Origin: an uncultured Mediterraneibacter sp.
GTDB taxonomy: Bacteria; Bacillota; Clostridia; Lachnospirales; Lachnospiraceae
Assembly (NCBI GenBank): GCA_944375765.1
Contig: CALWAR010000001.1
Coordinates: 1-57,314, forward strand
Direction: 5' to 3'
Length of the DNA: 57,314 nucleotides
Part shown: one piece after another, positions 43,633 through 52,541 of the stretch
Numbering within the stretch: position 1 is the first letter of the stretch
Layout: every line of letters starts with the position of its first letter
Made by a program: the position numbers and the translations under genes
Notes under the pieces: model-generated
Database searches by the model: none
Told to the model about the DNA's origin: nothing
What the model saw: only the letters and a program-made list of their open reading frames with translations

Positions 43633-43678
43633 ATTAGTATAATTAATATAACTAAAGTTATTTATAAGTAATACTAAT
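43633..43678. promoter_or_regulatory. Nested AT-rich palindrome upstream of purL
   Basis: ATTAGTAT (43633-43640) and ATACTAAT (43671-43678) enclose ATAACT-AA-AGTTAT (43648-43661). The unit overlaps the stop of the TIGR01906 gene and lies 80-125 bases before the purL start. It may be an operator or weak terminator; the region also holds -10-like sequences, but I could not place a convincing promoter. Confidence 0.4.
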
Positions 43679-44363
43679 TTTTCTTCCTTTTAATAAATCG
43701 GGGCAGAAAGCTCAGGATCAGGAGAACAATAAGCCCTGCCACAAATATCGCTCCGATCCGCATGACCATGTCATAAAAGAGTCCTTCCGGAAGCATACGG
43801 ATCATATAGTCTTCCGCCGGATCAAACAGCCACAGATCATTGTCAAAGAAAATGTGGTGGAACTGCACAAAGACCGCATTAAAATCTGACAGGCAGGCAA
43901 TACCGAGCAGCAGGACCGCCGCCCCTGTCACTCCAAGCGAGATCTGATACCCTGCAGGGATGATCTTTTTGATATCTGCTTTTGATGCGGCAAGAAATAT
44001 AATACACAGCACAGCAAGGACGCACGCGCCGAGGCGTATGTTCAGTCCCCCGATAAACAGGTCGCGTACTTCCGCCATGTGGAAACGGTCCTGTTCATTG
44101 AAAAAATCCTGCTCCTCTCCTTCCACAGTGGTGATTACCGAAAGTGTATCCCCCTCTCCGCGGAGATAATCCATCATCTCATGCGTCACATACATCACGT
44201 CTTCCATAGTCATGTCAAGGTCCGCCAGGACATCGTACTTTTCATACTCCTCCTGATATACATTGAAATCGGCATACATGGCGGCCTCAAAACTGGTAAA
44301 GAAAAGTGCAGTGATGATCGAGAATCCAAGGATCACCCCGACGGCCCATTGTATTTTTTTCAT
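43674..44363 (-). CDS. TIGR01906 family integral membrane protein
   Basis: A 229-residue membrane protein with four hydrophobic helices (about 7-28, 108-128, 143-163 and 203-223). The outer loop has EDVMYVTHEMMDYLRG, and FHHIFFDNDLWLFDP precedes the last helix; both are hallmarks of TIGR01906, which is widespread in Clostridia and lactobacilli with no known function. It is divergent from the LysR gene and lies upstream of purL on the same strand. Confidence 0.9.
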   Translation of the reverse strand: MKKIQWAVGVILGFSIITALFFTSFEAAMYADFNVYQEEYEKYDVLADLDMTMEDVMYVTHEMMDYLRGEGDTLSVITTVEGEEQDFFNEQDRFHMAEVRDLFIGGLNIRLGACVLAVLCIIFLAASKADIKKIIPAGYQISLGVTGAAVLLLGIACLSDFNAVFVQFHHIFFDNDLWLFDPAEDYMIRMLPEGLFYDMVMRIGAIFVAGLIVLLILSFLPRFIKRKKN

Positions 44364-44390
44364 CTCAGCTTACCCCTTTCAGCAGTATTA

Positions 44391-44419
44391 TTGTAATTTC
44401 TCCATATTTCCCTTATAAT
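44391..44419 (+). promoter_or_regulatory. Promoter of the LysR gene
   Basis: TTGTAA (44391-44396) and TATAAT (44414-44419), 17-base spacer, about 30 bases before the start. Confidence 0.75.
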
Positions 44420-44448
44420 AGGCTTATCATTTATTAGGAGGTCTTATA

Positions 44449-45339
44449 ATGGTTGACATTAATTACGAGCTCTATAAAGTATTCTATCACGTAGCTTCAA
44501 CCCTCAATTTTTCCGAAGCTTCCAAGCAGCTTTTCATCTCCCAGTCGGCTGTCAGCCAGTCCATCAAGACGCTGGAGCGCAAGCTGGATCAGAGACTGTT
44601 CATAAGAAGTACAAAAAAGGTGCAGCTCACTCCCGAAGGAGAGATCCTCATGCGGCATATCGAGCCCGCCATGAATCTGATCCAGAAAGGAGAAAACCAG
44701 CTTCTCGACTCCTCGTCTACAGGCGGGCAGATCCGTATCGGCGCAAGCGATACAATATGCCGGTATTTTCTGATCCCCTATCTGGAACGTTTTCACAAAG
44801 CATTCCCGGGGGCCCACATCAAAGTCGTCAATCAGACTTCCACAAAATGCGCCGAGCTTCTCAGGAACGGGCTCGTTGATATCATTGTGGTGAATTATCC
44901 GAACAACCATCTCGGAACTGCATCTTCTGTCCTGAAGATACGGAAGTTTAAGGACGTCTTTATCGCAGGCACACCTTTCCGCGAGTTAAAAGACAGAACG
45001 CTGTCTTTCGCAGAACTCCTCCGCTACCCCATCCTCATGCTGGATAAAAACAGCACGACAAACGAGTTCCTCCACCACGTGTTCCAGCAGCATCAGCTAG
45101 ATCTCGTCCCCGAGATCGAACTTACGAGCAACGATCTTCTGATAGACCTGGCACGCATAGGGCTTGGGATCGCTTTCGTACCGGACTACTGTATCTCGGA
45201 TACAGGCGATGAACTTTTCCTGCTCAGAACGAAAGAGGATATGCCCGCCAGAGAACTCGCTGTGGCATACAACGAGCATCTGCCTCTTTCAAAGGCGTCT
45301 GTGGAATTCCTGAGCTATTTCCAGAATGAATCCATATAA
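44449..45339 (+). CDS. LysR-family transcriptional regulator
   Basis: A 296-residue regulator with the N-terminal LysR helix-turn-helix (about 1-60, with LNFSEASKQLFISQSAVSQSIKTLE) and a two-lobed effector domain (about 90-290, with IRIGASDTICRYFLIPYLERF). The effector and targets are unknown; LysR proteins often control a divergent neighbour, here the TIGR01906 gene. AGGAGG precedes the ATG. The 3' end overlaps the end of the convergent helicase gene by 25 bases. Confidence 0.93.
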   Translation: MVDINYELYKVFYHVASTLNFSEASKQLFISQSAVSQSIKTLERKLDQRLFIRSTKKVQLTPEGEILMRHIEPAMNLIQKGENQLLDSSSTGGQIRIGASDTICRYFLIPYLERFHKAFPGAHIKVVNQTSTKCAELLRNGLVDIIVVNYPNNHLGTASSVLKIRKFKDVFIAGTPFRELKDRTLSFAELLRYPILMLDKNSTTNEFLHHVFQQHQLDLVPEIELTSNDLLIDLARIGLGIAFVPDYCISDTGDELFLLRTKEDMPARELAVAYNEHLPLSKASVEFLSYFQNESI

Positions 45340-47684
45340 CCGCGCAGCTTTGGCAGGCTGCAGATATGAGAATTCTCCCATTCTCCTGGCAACGCCTCGC
45401 GATACTGACGCTGCAGAAACCGGTCGTCAAGCAGCAGGATCACGCCCCTGTCCGTCTCTGTACGTATCACCCGTCCGGCCGACTGCAGTACTTTGTTCAT
45501 CCCGGGATAGAGGTATGCATAGTCAAACCCTCTCATGCCCTTTTCATCGAAATACTTCCGGATGATCTCACGGTCATTGCACACCTGGGGCAGTCCTGTC
45601 CCCACGATGACCGCCCCGATCAGCCTGTCTTCCGCAAGGTCTATCCCCTCGGAAAACACGCCGCCCATAACGCAGAAACCTATAAGGCTGCCGTCATGAT
45701 CTTTCTCAAATTCTTTCAGGAACTCCTCGCGCTCTTTCTCTCCCATATACTGAGACTGACAGATCACATCCGCACCGGCATACGCTGCGTCAAACTCTTT
45801 GTATACATCTTCCATAAAGCTGTATGACGGGAAAAAGGCCATGTAATTCCCCGTTCTGCATCTGACCGTCTCCGCGATATACCGGGCAAACTTCCGGTAC
45901 ATCTCCGGGCCTCTCATCGTATATCTTGTACTCACGTCTCTCCCCTGAAGGAGCAGTCTGTTCTCGTTTGGGAAGGGGGATCTGGCATAGATCGCATAGT
46001 CGTCTTTTTCCACCGAGAGCAGGCTTTTATAGTAATGTATCGGAAGAAGCGTTGCCGAAAAGAACACTGTTCCCCTGCCGTACGAGAGATAGTCCTGCAG
46101 GTTCTCTGCCGGGTTCACACAGAAGAGTTTTACTTTGAACCTGCCGTTCTCTTCAAGCTCGCTGTAGATCACGTAGTTGTCGTCAAGGATTTCATGGATA
46201 CTGACAAAATCCTTTACCTTAAAATACAGCTCCAGCACGCTCTCTCTTATCTTTTCATCAGCAGGCGCGTCAAGAAAATCTTCCATCACAGTCAGAAGGT
46301 TCATTAATTTGAGCGCGATATGAGAGACGCTGTTCAGGATCTGATAATTCTCACATTCTCTTTTAAGCTCCAGGAACAGCCTGTTGACTCCATCAAGCTG
46401 TCTTGTCAGCTTCGGACCGGTATGTCTTACTTTACGCTTCAGTTCAAGAAAATCTTCTTTGTACAGGACTGCGCTGTACATTTCCCTGCCGCGCTCCACC
46501 AGATTGTGAGCTTCGTCGATAAGGAAGATATAACCGCCCCCGGAGCTTTCGGAAAAGAATCGCTTCAGACGGGCATTCGGATCGAATGCATAGTTATAGT
46601 CGCAGATCACGGCGTCAACCCATGCCGCAATGTCAAGCGACAGCTCAAAAGGACAGACACAGAACTTCTCCGCCTGCCGCCTGATCGCCGCCTGGTCGAT
46701 CTGTCCGCTCTCCTCCCCGCCCGTCAGGATATCATATACCGCATCATTTACCCGGTCGAAGTGCCCTTTCGCATACGGACAGGCGTCAGGATTGCAGACC
46801 GTCTCTTCACAGAAGCATATCTTTTCCTTTGCTGTGAGCGTGATGACTTTCATTCTGAGTCCCCGGTCTTTTAAAATGGAAAACGCCTGTTCCGCCACCG
46901 TTCTCGTGATCGTCTTTGCCGTCAGATAGAAGACCTTTCCGCTTAGTCCCTCGCCGACTGCCTTTACTGCGGGGAATACTGCGGACATCGTCTTTCCTAC
47001 TCCGGTAGGCGCCTGGACAAACAGCTTCTTTTCCCTTAGTATCGTGCGGTAGACAGCCGCAGCAACGTCTCTCTGGCCCGGCCTGTATGGAAACGGAAAC
47101 TCCACGCTTTTGATCGATACGTTGCGTTCTTTTTCCCATCTGATCTGAAAGACCGCCCATTTTTCATACTGCCGGATCAGATCGGCAAACCACTCTGCAA
47201 GTTCCTCGCGCGTATAACTGCTGACAAACTTTTTCATATCTTCGGTATCCAGATTACAATACGTCATCTGGACGTCGATCTGCTCCAGTCCGTTTTGCTC
47301 CGCATAGATGCAGGCGTAGCATTTCGCCTGTGCAAGATGGACGCCGACAGGCTCTTTAATATGTTCCAGATCTCTCAGCACGCCTTTGATCTCATCGACA
47401 GTCACTTGCGGGTTCCCGTCTTTCTCACGGATGATGATTCCGTCAGCGCGCCCCTCCACCTGGAGTATAAACTCGTCGCAGGATACCTGTGTCTTCAGGT
47501 TCACCTCCGCATGATACTCCGGTCCCATCCGTCTCTGTATCTTCCGGTGCAGGCGCCCGCCCATCAGCATTGCTTCCCGCTCCATACCGCCGGACACTCT
47601 GTTGTCGATGTCACCGCCGCGCATTATAAACTCAACCAGACTGCGCACGGATACGCGTACAGTCTTTCTCTCTTCACTTTCCAA
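45315..47684 (-). CDS. Rad3/DinG-like iron-sulfur helicase with N-terminal nuclease-like domain
   Basis: A 789-residue DNA helicase. Residues about 1-175 look like a PD-(D/E)xK/Cas4-type nuclease fold: VEGRADGIII (D81) and TVDEIKG (E98, K100). The XPD/DinG helicase follows, with Walker A APTGVGKT (225-232), an iron-sulfur cysteine group (C290, C292, C297, C302, and C342/C344), the DEAH box IDEAHN (389-394), GTVFFSATLLP, and motif VI QSAGRVIRT. Such enzymes act in DNA repair. It lies 174 bases downstream of the DUF4130 gene, possibly in the same unit. Start at 47684. Confidence 0.9.
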   Translation of the reverse strand: MESEERKTVRVSVRSLVEFIMRGGDIDNRVSGGMEREAMLMGGRLHRKIQRRMGPEYHAEVNLKTQVSCDEFILQVEGRADGIIIREKDGNPQVTVDEIKGVLRDLEHIKEPVGVHLAQAKCYACIYAEQNGLEQIDVQMTYCNLDTEDMKKFVSSYTREELAEWFADLIRQYEKWAVFQIRWEKERNVSIKSVEFPFPYRPGQRDVAAAVYRTILREKKLFVQAPTGVGKTMSAVFPAVKAVGEGLSGKVFYLTAKTITRTVAEQAFSILKDRGLRMKVITLTAKEKICFCEETVCNPDACPYAKGHFDRVNDAVYDILTGGEESGQIDQAAIRRQAEKFCVCPFELSLDIAAWVDAVICDYNYAFDPNARLKRFFSESSGGGYIFLIDEAHNLVERGREMYSAVLYKEDFLELKRKVRHTGPKLTRQLDGVNRLFLELKRECENYQILNSVSHIALKLMNLLTVMEDFLDAPADEKIRESVLELYFKVKDFVSIHEILDDNYVIYSELEENGRFKVKLFCVNPAENLQDYLSYGRGTVFFSATLLPIHYYKSLLSVEKDDYAIYARSPFPNENRLLLQGRDVSTRYTMRGPEMYRKFARYIAETVRCRTGNYMAFFPSYSFMEDVYKEFDAAYAGADVICQSQYMGEKEREEFLKEFEKDHDGSLIGFCVMGGVFSEGIDLAEDRLIGAVIVGTGLPQVCNDREIIRKYFDEKGMRGFDYAYLYPGMNKVLQSAGRVIRTETDRGVILLLDDRFLQRQYREALPGEWENSHICSLPKLRGYMDSFWK

Positions 47685-47858
47685 TTTAACGCTGCCGCCT
47701 CTTCCATAAGTATCGTGTTATCAGCCGTGAACGACACGCTGATGTTACTATCATAATCTCATTTTACATTTTATACAACTCTTTTCTCTCGCGTCGGCAG
47801 CGCGCTGTCCGAAAGGGACGGGCCGTCTCCCGTCCGGCAGACGGCTCCAGACTGCTTC

Positions 47859-48629
47859 TTACTTTTCTTCCGCGAACTCCGTCATCTCCGGCCGGAAGCG
47901 AAAGGGAAGATGATTCCTCTGACATTTCGGGTTTTCCCTCTCCCTGACAGAGATCGAGGAAAAAAATATCTGCCAAAGTTTCTCGTAATCTTTCTCATTT
48001 TCCGACACTCTTTCCAGAGCATCCGCATCCGCCATGCCGCCCCACACGAGAGCCCATCTTTCCTGCTTTTTGTGTACAAGGAACACCTCGTGCACCTTAT
48101 CGTATATCATCCAGTTTTCCAGAGGAAACCGGTCGGCAAAGTGATCGGCGATGCAGGTAAGGATCTGAGCTTTCGGGCTGATCTCCGAGAACAGGATCCC
48201 GCTGTCCAGTTCCCGGAACCGGATAAATTCCTCATACATGTGGGCTTCGTTTGACACGCTCCGGCTCATGGCAAACACTTTCGCCACATCCTGGTCTCCC
48301 AGATGTTCCATGATCCTGCGGCTGTCTTCAATCCTCCTTGCCGCCTGCATCGTGCGGAATACGGCCGTGCCTTTTTCACAGTCTTCTGAGAGGAGCGCGT
48401 GGTAAATATCCCAGTATGTGTTGTATCCCATATAGCGCCTGATCATACGTTCCAGACGGCGCGCTTTCTGCTCCGTCTCCACCACAGTTTTATACTGGCA
48501 GAACAACTGCTGCTGTGCCCTGCCCTTAAGAGAGATCCCCGCATCCCCGTCGCGGTTCTCCGCCCATGCGTCATGGAGCGCCGAATACAGTCCTGTTATC
48601 GTATCTGTACATATGTAGATCTGCCTCAT
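47859..48629 (-). CDS. DUF4130 / TIGR03915 DNA-metabolism protein
   Basis: A 256-residue soluble protein of the DUF4130 family, called a probable DNA metabolism protein in TIGR03915. It starts IYICTDTITGLYSALHDAW and has YMGYNTYWDIYHALLSED, HMYEEFIRFREL and HFADRFPLENWMIYDKVH, all family-typical. Its start overlaps the radical-SAM stop by four bases. In many bacteria this family is either next to TIGR03916 radical-SAM proteins or fused to a uracil-DNA glycosylase domain. The biochemical role is not established. Confidence 0.9.
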   Translation of the reverse strand: MRQIYICTDTITGLYSALHDAWAENRDGDAGISLKGRAQQQLFCQYKTVVETEQKARRLERMIRRYMGYNTYWDIYHALLSEDCEKGTAVFRTMQAARRIEDSRRIMEHLGDQDVAKVFAMSRSVSNEAHMYEEFIRFRELDSGILFSEISPKAQILTCIADHFADRFPLENWMIYDKVHEVFLVHKKQERWALVWGGMADADALERVSENEKDYEKLWQIFFSSISVRERENPKCQRNHLPFRFRPEMTEFAEEK

Positions 48630-49945
48630 CTTATATCCACCCCGTTAAAATTCATATCGTCAAAGAGGGAAAGCTGTCTGAACGTGATCCCGTCTGATCC
48701 TCCGAGAAGTTTGTCCCTCGTATTCAGCAGGTTTCGCGTGATATAGTCTTCATCCATGCGGACCGGATACATCATGCGTCCGCCGCAGGTGATAAAATAA
48801 AGCGCCCGTTTGAGCACCACGCCTGTCTTTTTCAGGTCATCGAACGTAAGCTGTCCCATCTTTCTCGCTTTTACGATCCTTACTGCGGATTTGTATCCGA
48901 TCCCCGGGACACGGAGCAGCATCCTGTAATCCGCCCTGTTCACCTCTACCGGAAACTGTTCCAGATGCCTGAGCGCCCAGCAGCATTTGGGATCCAGGAG
49001 CACGTTAAAATTCGGGTTGTCCTCGTCCAGAAGCTCGGCCGCCTCAAAATGATAAAACCGCAGGAGCCAGTCGGCCTGATACAGCCGGTGTTCCCTGAGA
49101 AGAGGCGGCTTATCGCCGGGCAGCACCGGCAGCGCACTGTCTTTGTTCACCGGCACGAACGCAGAATAAAATACCCTTTTGAGATCAAACTTTTTATACA
49201 GCGACTCGGCGACATTCAGAATCTGACGGTCCGTCTCAGGCGTAGCCCCTATGATCATCTGCGTGCTCTGTCCCGCCGGGACAAAACGGGGCGCGTTCCT
49301 GTACAGAGCGATCTCCTGTCTGTTCTCCTCGGAAAGATTCTGTACAAGACGCATGGGAGTCAGTATGTTCCTGCGCGATTTGTGCGGAGCCAGAAGCCGG
49401 AGACTCCCGGCAGTGGGAAGTTCCAGGTTCACGCTCATCCTGTCGGCCAGATAACCGGTCAGCCTTATCAGACGCTGGTTCGCCCCCGGTATGGCCTTTA
49501 CATGGATATATCCCTGGAATCTGCACACATGTCTGAGCCTGTACAGCGTGGCATAGATCAGCTCCATCGTGTAGTCCGGGCTTTTCAGGACGCCCGAACT
49601 CAGGAACAGCCCCTCGATGTAATTGCGCCTGTAGAACTCCATAGTGAGAGTGCACACTTCTTCCGGTGTAAACGACGCTCTTACGATATCGTTCGACGAA
49701 CGGTTCACACAATATCTGCAGTCATAGATACACTCGTTTGTAAATAATATCTTGAGCAGAGATATACAGCGTCCGTCAGAAGAAAAACTGTGGCATATGC
49801 CCGCTTTGCTGCAATTCCCCATCCCTGTCCCGTCCCCTTTCCTGTCCACTCCGCTCGAAGTGCACGAGACATCATACTTTGCCGCGTCAGATAAGACATC
49901 CAGCTTCTCCTCAAGTGTCATGCCCGTATGTATCCTGTCCTGCAT
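48626..49945 (-). CDS. Putative DNA modification/repair radical-SAM protein (TIGR03916)
   Basis: A 439-residue radical-SAM enzyme. The cluster motif is NECIYDCRYC (C72, C76, C79), preceded by extra cysteines (about 28, 45, 51 and 60) that could hold another cluster. A C-terminal helix-hairpin-helix, LLRVPGIGYKSAVRIVKAR, suggests DNA binding. I chose the ATG at 49945, seven bases after AGGAGG; a start at 49993 is less likely. It overlaps the DUF4130 gene. The promoter carries two LexA-type boxes, which fits a damage-inducible repair role. The reaction is unknown. Confidence 0.92.
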   Translation of the reverse strand: MQDRIHTGMTLEEKLDVLSDAAKYDVSCTSSGVDRKGDGTGMGNCSKAGICHSFSSDGRCISLLKILFTNECIYDCRYCVNRSSNDIVRASFTPEEVCTLTMEFYRRNYIEGLFLSSGVLKSPDYTMELIYATLYRLRHVCRFQGYIHVKAIPGANQRLIRLTGYLADRMSVNLELPTAGSLRLLAPHKSRRNILTPMRLVQNLSEENRQEIALYRNAPRFVPAGQSTQMIIGATPETDRQILNVAESLYKKFDLKRVFYSAFVPVNKDSALPVLPGDKPPLLREHRLYQADWLLRFYHFEAAELLDEDNPNFNVLLDPKCCWALRHLEQFPVEVNRADYRMLLRVPGIGYKSAVRIVKARKMGQLTFDDLKKTGVVLKRALYFITCGGRMMYPVRMDEDYITRNLLNTRDKLLGGSDGITFRQLSLFDDMNFNGVDIR

Positions 49946-49960
49946 TTCCCGTCCTCCTGT

Positions 49961-50010
49961 CGAACATCTGTTCTTTCTATAATGATAGCACATACGTTCG
50001 ATTAATGCAA
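49961..50010 (-). promoter_or_regulatory. Promoter of the radical-SAM operon with two LexA-type boxes
   Basis: On the minus strand TTGCAT (50005-50010) and TATCAT (49982-49987) are 17 bases apart. The spacer holds CGAACGTATGTGC (49988-50000), one base from the GAAC-N4-GTTC core. A second box, CGAACATCTGTTC on the plus strand (49961-49973), has a perfect GAAC-N4-GTTC core at the transcript start. The Gram-positive SOS consensus is CGAACRNRYGTTYC. Confidence 0.75.
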
Positions 50011-50042
50011 GAGAAAGATCTCAATTTGTATTGTATCCCTCT

Positions 50043-50087
50043 AAAACAAAAAAACAGACACCCGGAAAACTCCGCGAGTGTCTGTTT
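50043..50087 (-). terminator. Terminator of ptsI
   Basis: AAACAGACAC (50052-50061) pairs with GTGTCTGTTT (50078-50087), followed on the minus strand by a long T run. Confidence 0.9.
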
Positions 50088-50103
50088 CATCTTCTTATTA
50101 CGT

Positions 50104-51726
50104 TTATTCGCACTCTCTGATGCGTTTCCTTAAAGGAAGAACCATCGACGGAGATACAGACAGTTCGTCCAGCCCCATCTTAAGGAACTCTTCCGTAAGC
50201 TCAAGATCTGCTCCCAGCTCGCCGCAAATACCGATCCAGGCCCCCTCCGCATGAGCGCTTTCAGCCGCCATACGGATCATTGCCAGCACAGCCGGGTGGT
50301 GAGGATCATAGAACTCATCCAGCTTGGAGTTCTGACGGTCGATCGCCAGCGTGTACTGCGTCAGATCGTTTGTCCCGACGCTGAAGAAGTCCACTTCTTT
50401 CGCGAGGTCACGGCTCACCATGACAGAAGCCGGCGTCTCGATCATGATGCCAAGTTCTACATCTTCCTTATAAGGAATGCCTTCGTTTTTCAGTTCTCCT
50501 TTCACCTCAGCGATGATCTCCTTTATCCTGAGAACCTCGCTGACAGAAATAATCATCGGGAACATGACAGAGATATTGCCGTACACGGCTGCCCGGTAAA
50601 GCGCGCGGAGCTGCGTCTTGAATATCTCCGGCCTGGTAAGACAGATGCGGATCGCACGATAGCCGAGCGCCGGGTTCTCCTCCTTGTCCAGTCCGAAGTA
50701 ATCTACCTGCTTGTCAGCGCCGATATCCAGGGTGCGAATGATGACTTTCTTGCCCGCCATACTCTCCGCCACCTGCTTGTACACTGCAAACTGCTGCTCC
50801 TCCGTCGGGAAATCCGTGTTCTCCAGGTACAAAAACTCGCTCCTGAAAAGCCCGATCCCTCCGGCGTCATTCTTGAGGACGGCTCCCAGATCGGATACAT
50901 TCCCGATATTTGCATAGACATTGATCTTCTGCCCGCTCTTTGTGACATTCTCTTTTCCTTTGAGCTGCTCCAGCAGGGCTTTCTGCTCGAGATCTTTCGC
51001 CCGCTTTTCCTGCATCTCTTTCATCGTCTCCTCATCGGGATCGATATAGAGAGTGCCGGTAAAACCGTCGATGATCGCATCCCTGCCGCTGTACTTCTGC
51101 GTAAGATCTTCTCCAAGGCTGATGACTGCCGGTATATTCATAGTACGTGCCAGGATTGCCGTGTGTGAATTGGACGACCCATACATCGTTGCAAAACCAA
51201 GAACCTTGCTCTTATCGAGCTGGACTGTCTCGCTCGGCGCCAGATCGTCCGCCGCGATGATACACGGCTCTGTCATCTCTTTGAAACCCACATTCACTCC
51301 GCAGAGGATATCAAGGACACGCTCCGAAACGTCTTTCACGTCCGCTGCCCGCCCCTGCATGTAGGCGTCATCCATGGCCGCAAACATCTTCGCAAAGTTA
51401 TCAGCCGTCGTAGCGACCGCAAACTCCGCGTTCACTTCCTGGGTGCGGATGATATTCTCGATCGACTCCAGATAATCCAGGTCCTCAAGCATCATCTGAT
51501 GGATCTCAAAGATCATGGCGTTCGCTTCGCCGACATCGTCAAGAGCCTTATTGTACAGCCCTTTTAACTGGGCCACCGCAGTATCCTTTGCCTCCTGGAA
51601 TCTCTTCCACTCTGCGTCCACATCATCGACGTGGGTCCTCTTGATCACTTTATCATTTCTCTGATAAAACAAAAGTTTTCCGATCGCCACACCGCCGAAT
51701 ACACTTTTACCGCTAATCGTAATCAT
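50104..51726 (-). CDS. ptsI: PTS enzyme I
   Basis: Phosphoenolpyruvate-protein phosphotransferase, passing phosphate from PEP to HPr. The 540-residue protein has the phospho-histidine motif GSSNSHTAILART (H188), an HPr-binding helical region (about 30-145), and the PEP-binding barrel with GIGLFRSEFLYLE, IRTLDIGADK, GTNDLTQYTLAIDR and the catalytic Cys in GICGELGAD. It lies 25 bases after ptsH. Confidence 0.96.
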   Translation of the reverse strand: MITISGKSVFGGVAIGKLLFYQRNDKVIKRTHVDDVDAEWKRFQEAKDTAVAQLKGLYNKALDDVGEANAMIFEIHQMMLEDLDYLESIENIIRTQEVNAEFAVATTADNFAKMFAAMDDAYMQGRAADVKDVSERVLDILCGVNVGFKEMTEPCIIAADDLAPSETVQLDKSKVLGFATMYGSSNSHTAILARTMNIPAVISLGEDLTQKYSGRDAIIDGFTGTLYIDPDEETMKEMQEKRAKDLEQKALLEQLKGKENVTKSGQKINVYANIGNVSDLGAVLKNDAGGIGLFRSEFLYLENTDFPTEEQQFAVYKQVAESMAGKKVIIRTLDIGADKQVDYFGLDKEENPALGYRAIRICLTRPEIFKTQLRALYRAAVYGNISVMFPMIISVSEVLRIKEIIAEVKGELKNEGIPYKEDVELGIMIETPASVMVSRDLAKEVDFFSVGTNDLTQYTLAIDRQNSKLDEFYDPHHPAVLAMIRMAAESAHAEGAWIGICGELGADLELTEEFLKMGLDELSVSPSMVLPLRKRIRECE

Positions 51727-51751
51727 GATTTACAGAATCTCCTCACCTGAC

Positions 51752-52009
51752 TTATAAATTCTCCTTGAAGAACTTCTCCAGTTCTGCGATCGCCGTATCT
51801 TCATCAGCGCCTTCCACAGTGACCGTCACTTCCTCGCCCGTCTTTACGCCCAGGCCCATGACTCCGAAGATCCTCTTTGCGTCAGCGCTCTTGTCCCCTT
51901 TAGCGATCTTAACAGCCGACTGATAGCCTGCAGCCTGTTTTACAAGGATGCCTGCCGGTCTTGCGTGGATCCCTTCCGGATCTGTGATCACATATTTAAA
52001 TTTTTTCAT
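51752..52009 (-). CDS. ptsH: HPr phosphocarrier protein
   Basis: An 85-residue HPr. The catalytic histidine is H15 in GIHARPAG. The usual regulatory serine at position 46 (in most Firmicutes, before IMGVMSL) is replaced by Arg: the segment reads AKRIFGVMGL, with R46. Phosphorylation by HPr kinase at that site is therefore not expected, so this HPr should not act as the CcpA cofactor in the standard way. It heads the ptsHI unit with a strong promoter and AAAGGAGG. Confidence 0.95.
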   Translation of the reverse strand: MKKFKYVITDPEGIHARPAGILVKQAAGYQSAVKIAKGDKSADAKRIFGVMGLGVKTGEEVTVTVEGADEDTAIAELEKFFKENL

Positions 52010-52046
52010 AGTTATATGTCCTCCTTTAACTTTTCATTCTTGTTTT

Positions 52047-52075
52047 AGTATATAACACAATAGATAAATTTTCAA
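52047..52075 (-). promoter_or_regulatory. Promoter of ptsHI
   Basis: TTGAAA (52070-52075) and TATACT (52047-52052) on the minus strand, 17-base spacer. Confidence 0.8.
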
Positions 52076-52166
52076 TTACAGATTGCCTGAGGATTTGTGT
52101 TTTTGCACAAAATACTCAGCAGGCACGGCTCTTTTGTTTATTTTTACGAAACAGGCCAGATATCGA

Positions 52167-52230
52167 TTGACTATCATTGTTAAACATGCTACACTGAGAC
52201 GGTATCAGTTCGATGTACGGGCTGATACCG
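52167..52230 (+). promoter_or_regulatory. Promoter and leader hairpin of the cold-shock gene
   Basis: TTGACT (52167-52172) and TACACT (52190-52195), 17-base spacer. The leader starts with a stable hairpin, CGGTATCAG (52200-52208) with CTGATACCG (52222-52230), followed by an AT-rich stretch to the ribosome site. The start lies about 65 bases downstream. The hairpin may affect cold-dependent stability or translation. Confidence 0.7.
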
Positions 52231-52266
52231 CAACTTATTTATTTTTTCTTTATGGAGGGCAACACA

Positions 52267-52464
52267 ATGACAGGTACAGTGAAATGGTTTAACAACCAGA
52301 AAGGCTACGGATTCATCTCTGATTCTGAGGGCAACGATATCTTTGTTCACTACTCAGGACTTGTAATGGACGGATTCAAGACTCTGGAAGAGGGCCAGGC
52401 TGTCGAGTTCGAAGTAACAGAAGGTTCCAAGGGGCCGCAGGCAACGAATGTAGTAAAACTTTAA
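52267..52464 (+). CDS. Cold-shock domain protein
   Basis: A 65-residue single-strand nucleic-acid binder of the CspA family. RNP1 is KGYGFI (12-17), RNP2 is DIFVHY (24-29), and the N-terminus MTGTVKWFN is typical. The ATG at 52267 is seven bases after GGAGGG. It acts as an RNA chaperone; whether it is cold-induced cannot be told. Single gene, ended by the terminator at 52542-52586. Confidence 0.96.
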   Translation: MTGTVKWFNNQKGYGFISDSEGNDIFVHYSGLVMDGFKTLEEGQAVEFEVTEGSKGPQATNVVKL

Positions 52465-52541
52465 TCAGATTTTTTAATGTACCTTTAATATATAAACCGA
52501 CTAGATTTATATAAAAAAGCATTACAGAGAAATGAGATTAA

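Noticed and set aside
50251-51168. 305-codon plus-strand frame opposite ptsI
   Set aside because: Antisense shadow of a well-conserved enzyme I gene.
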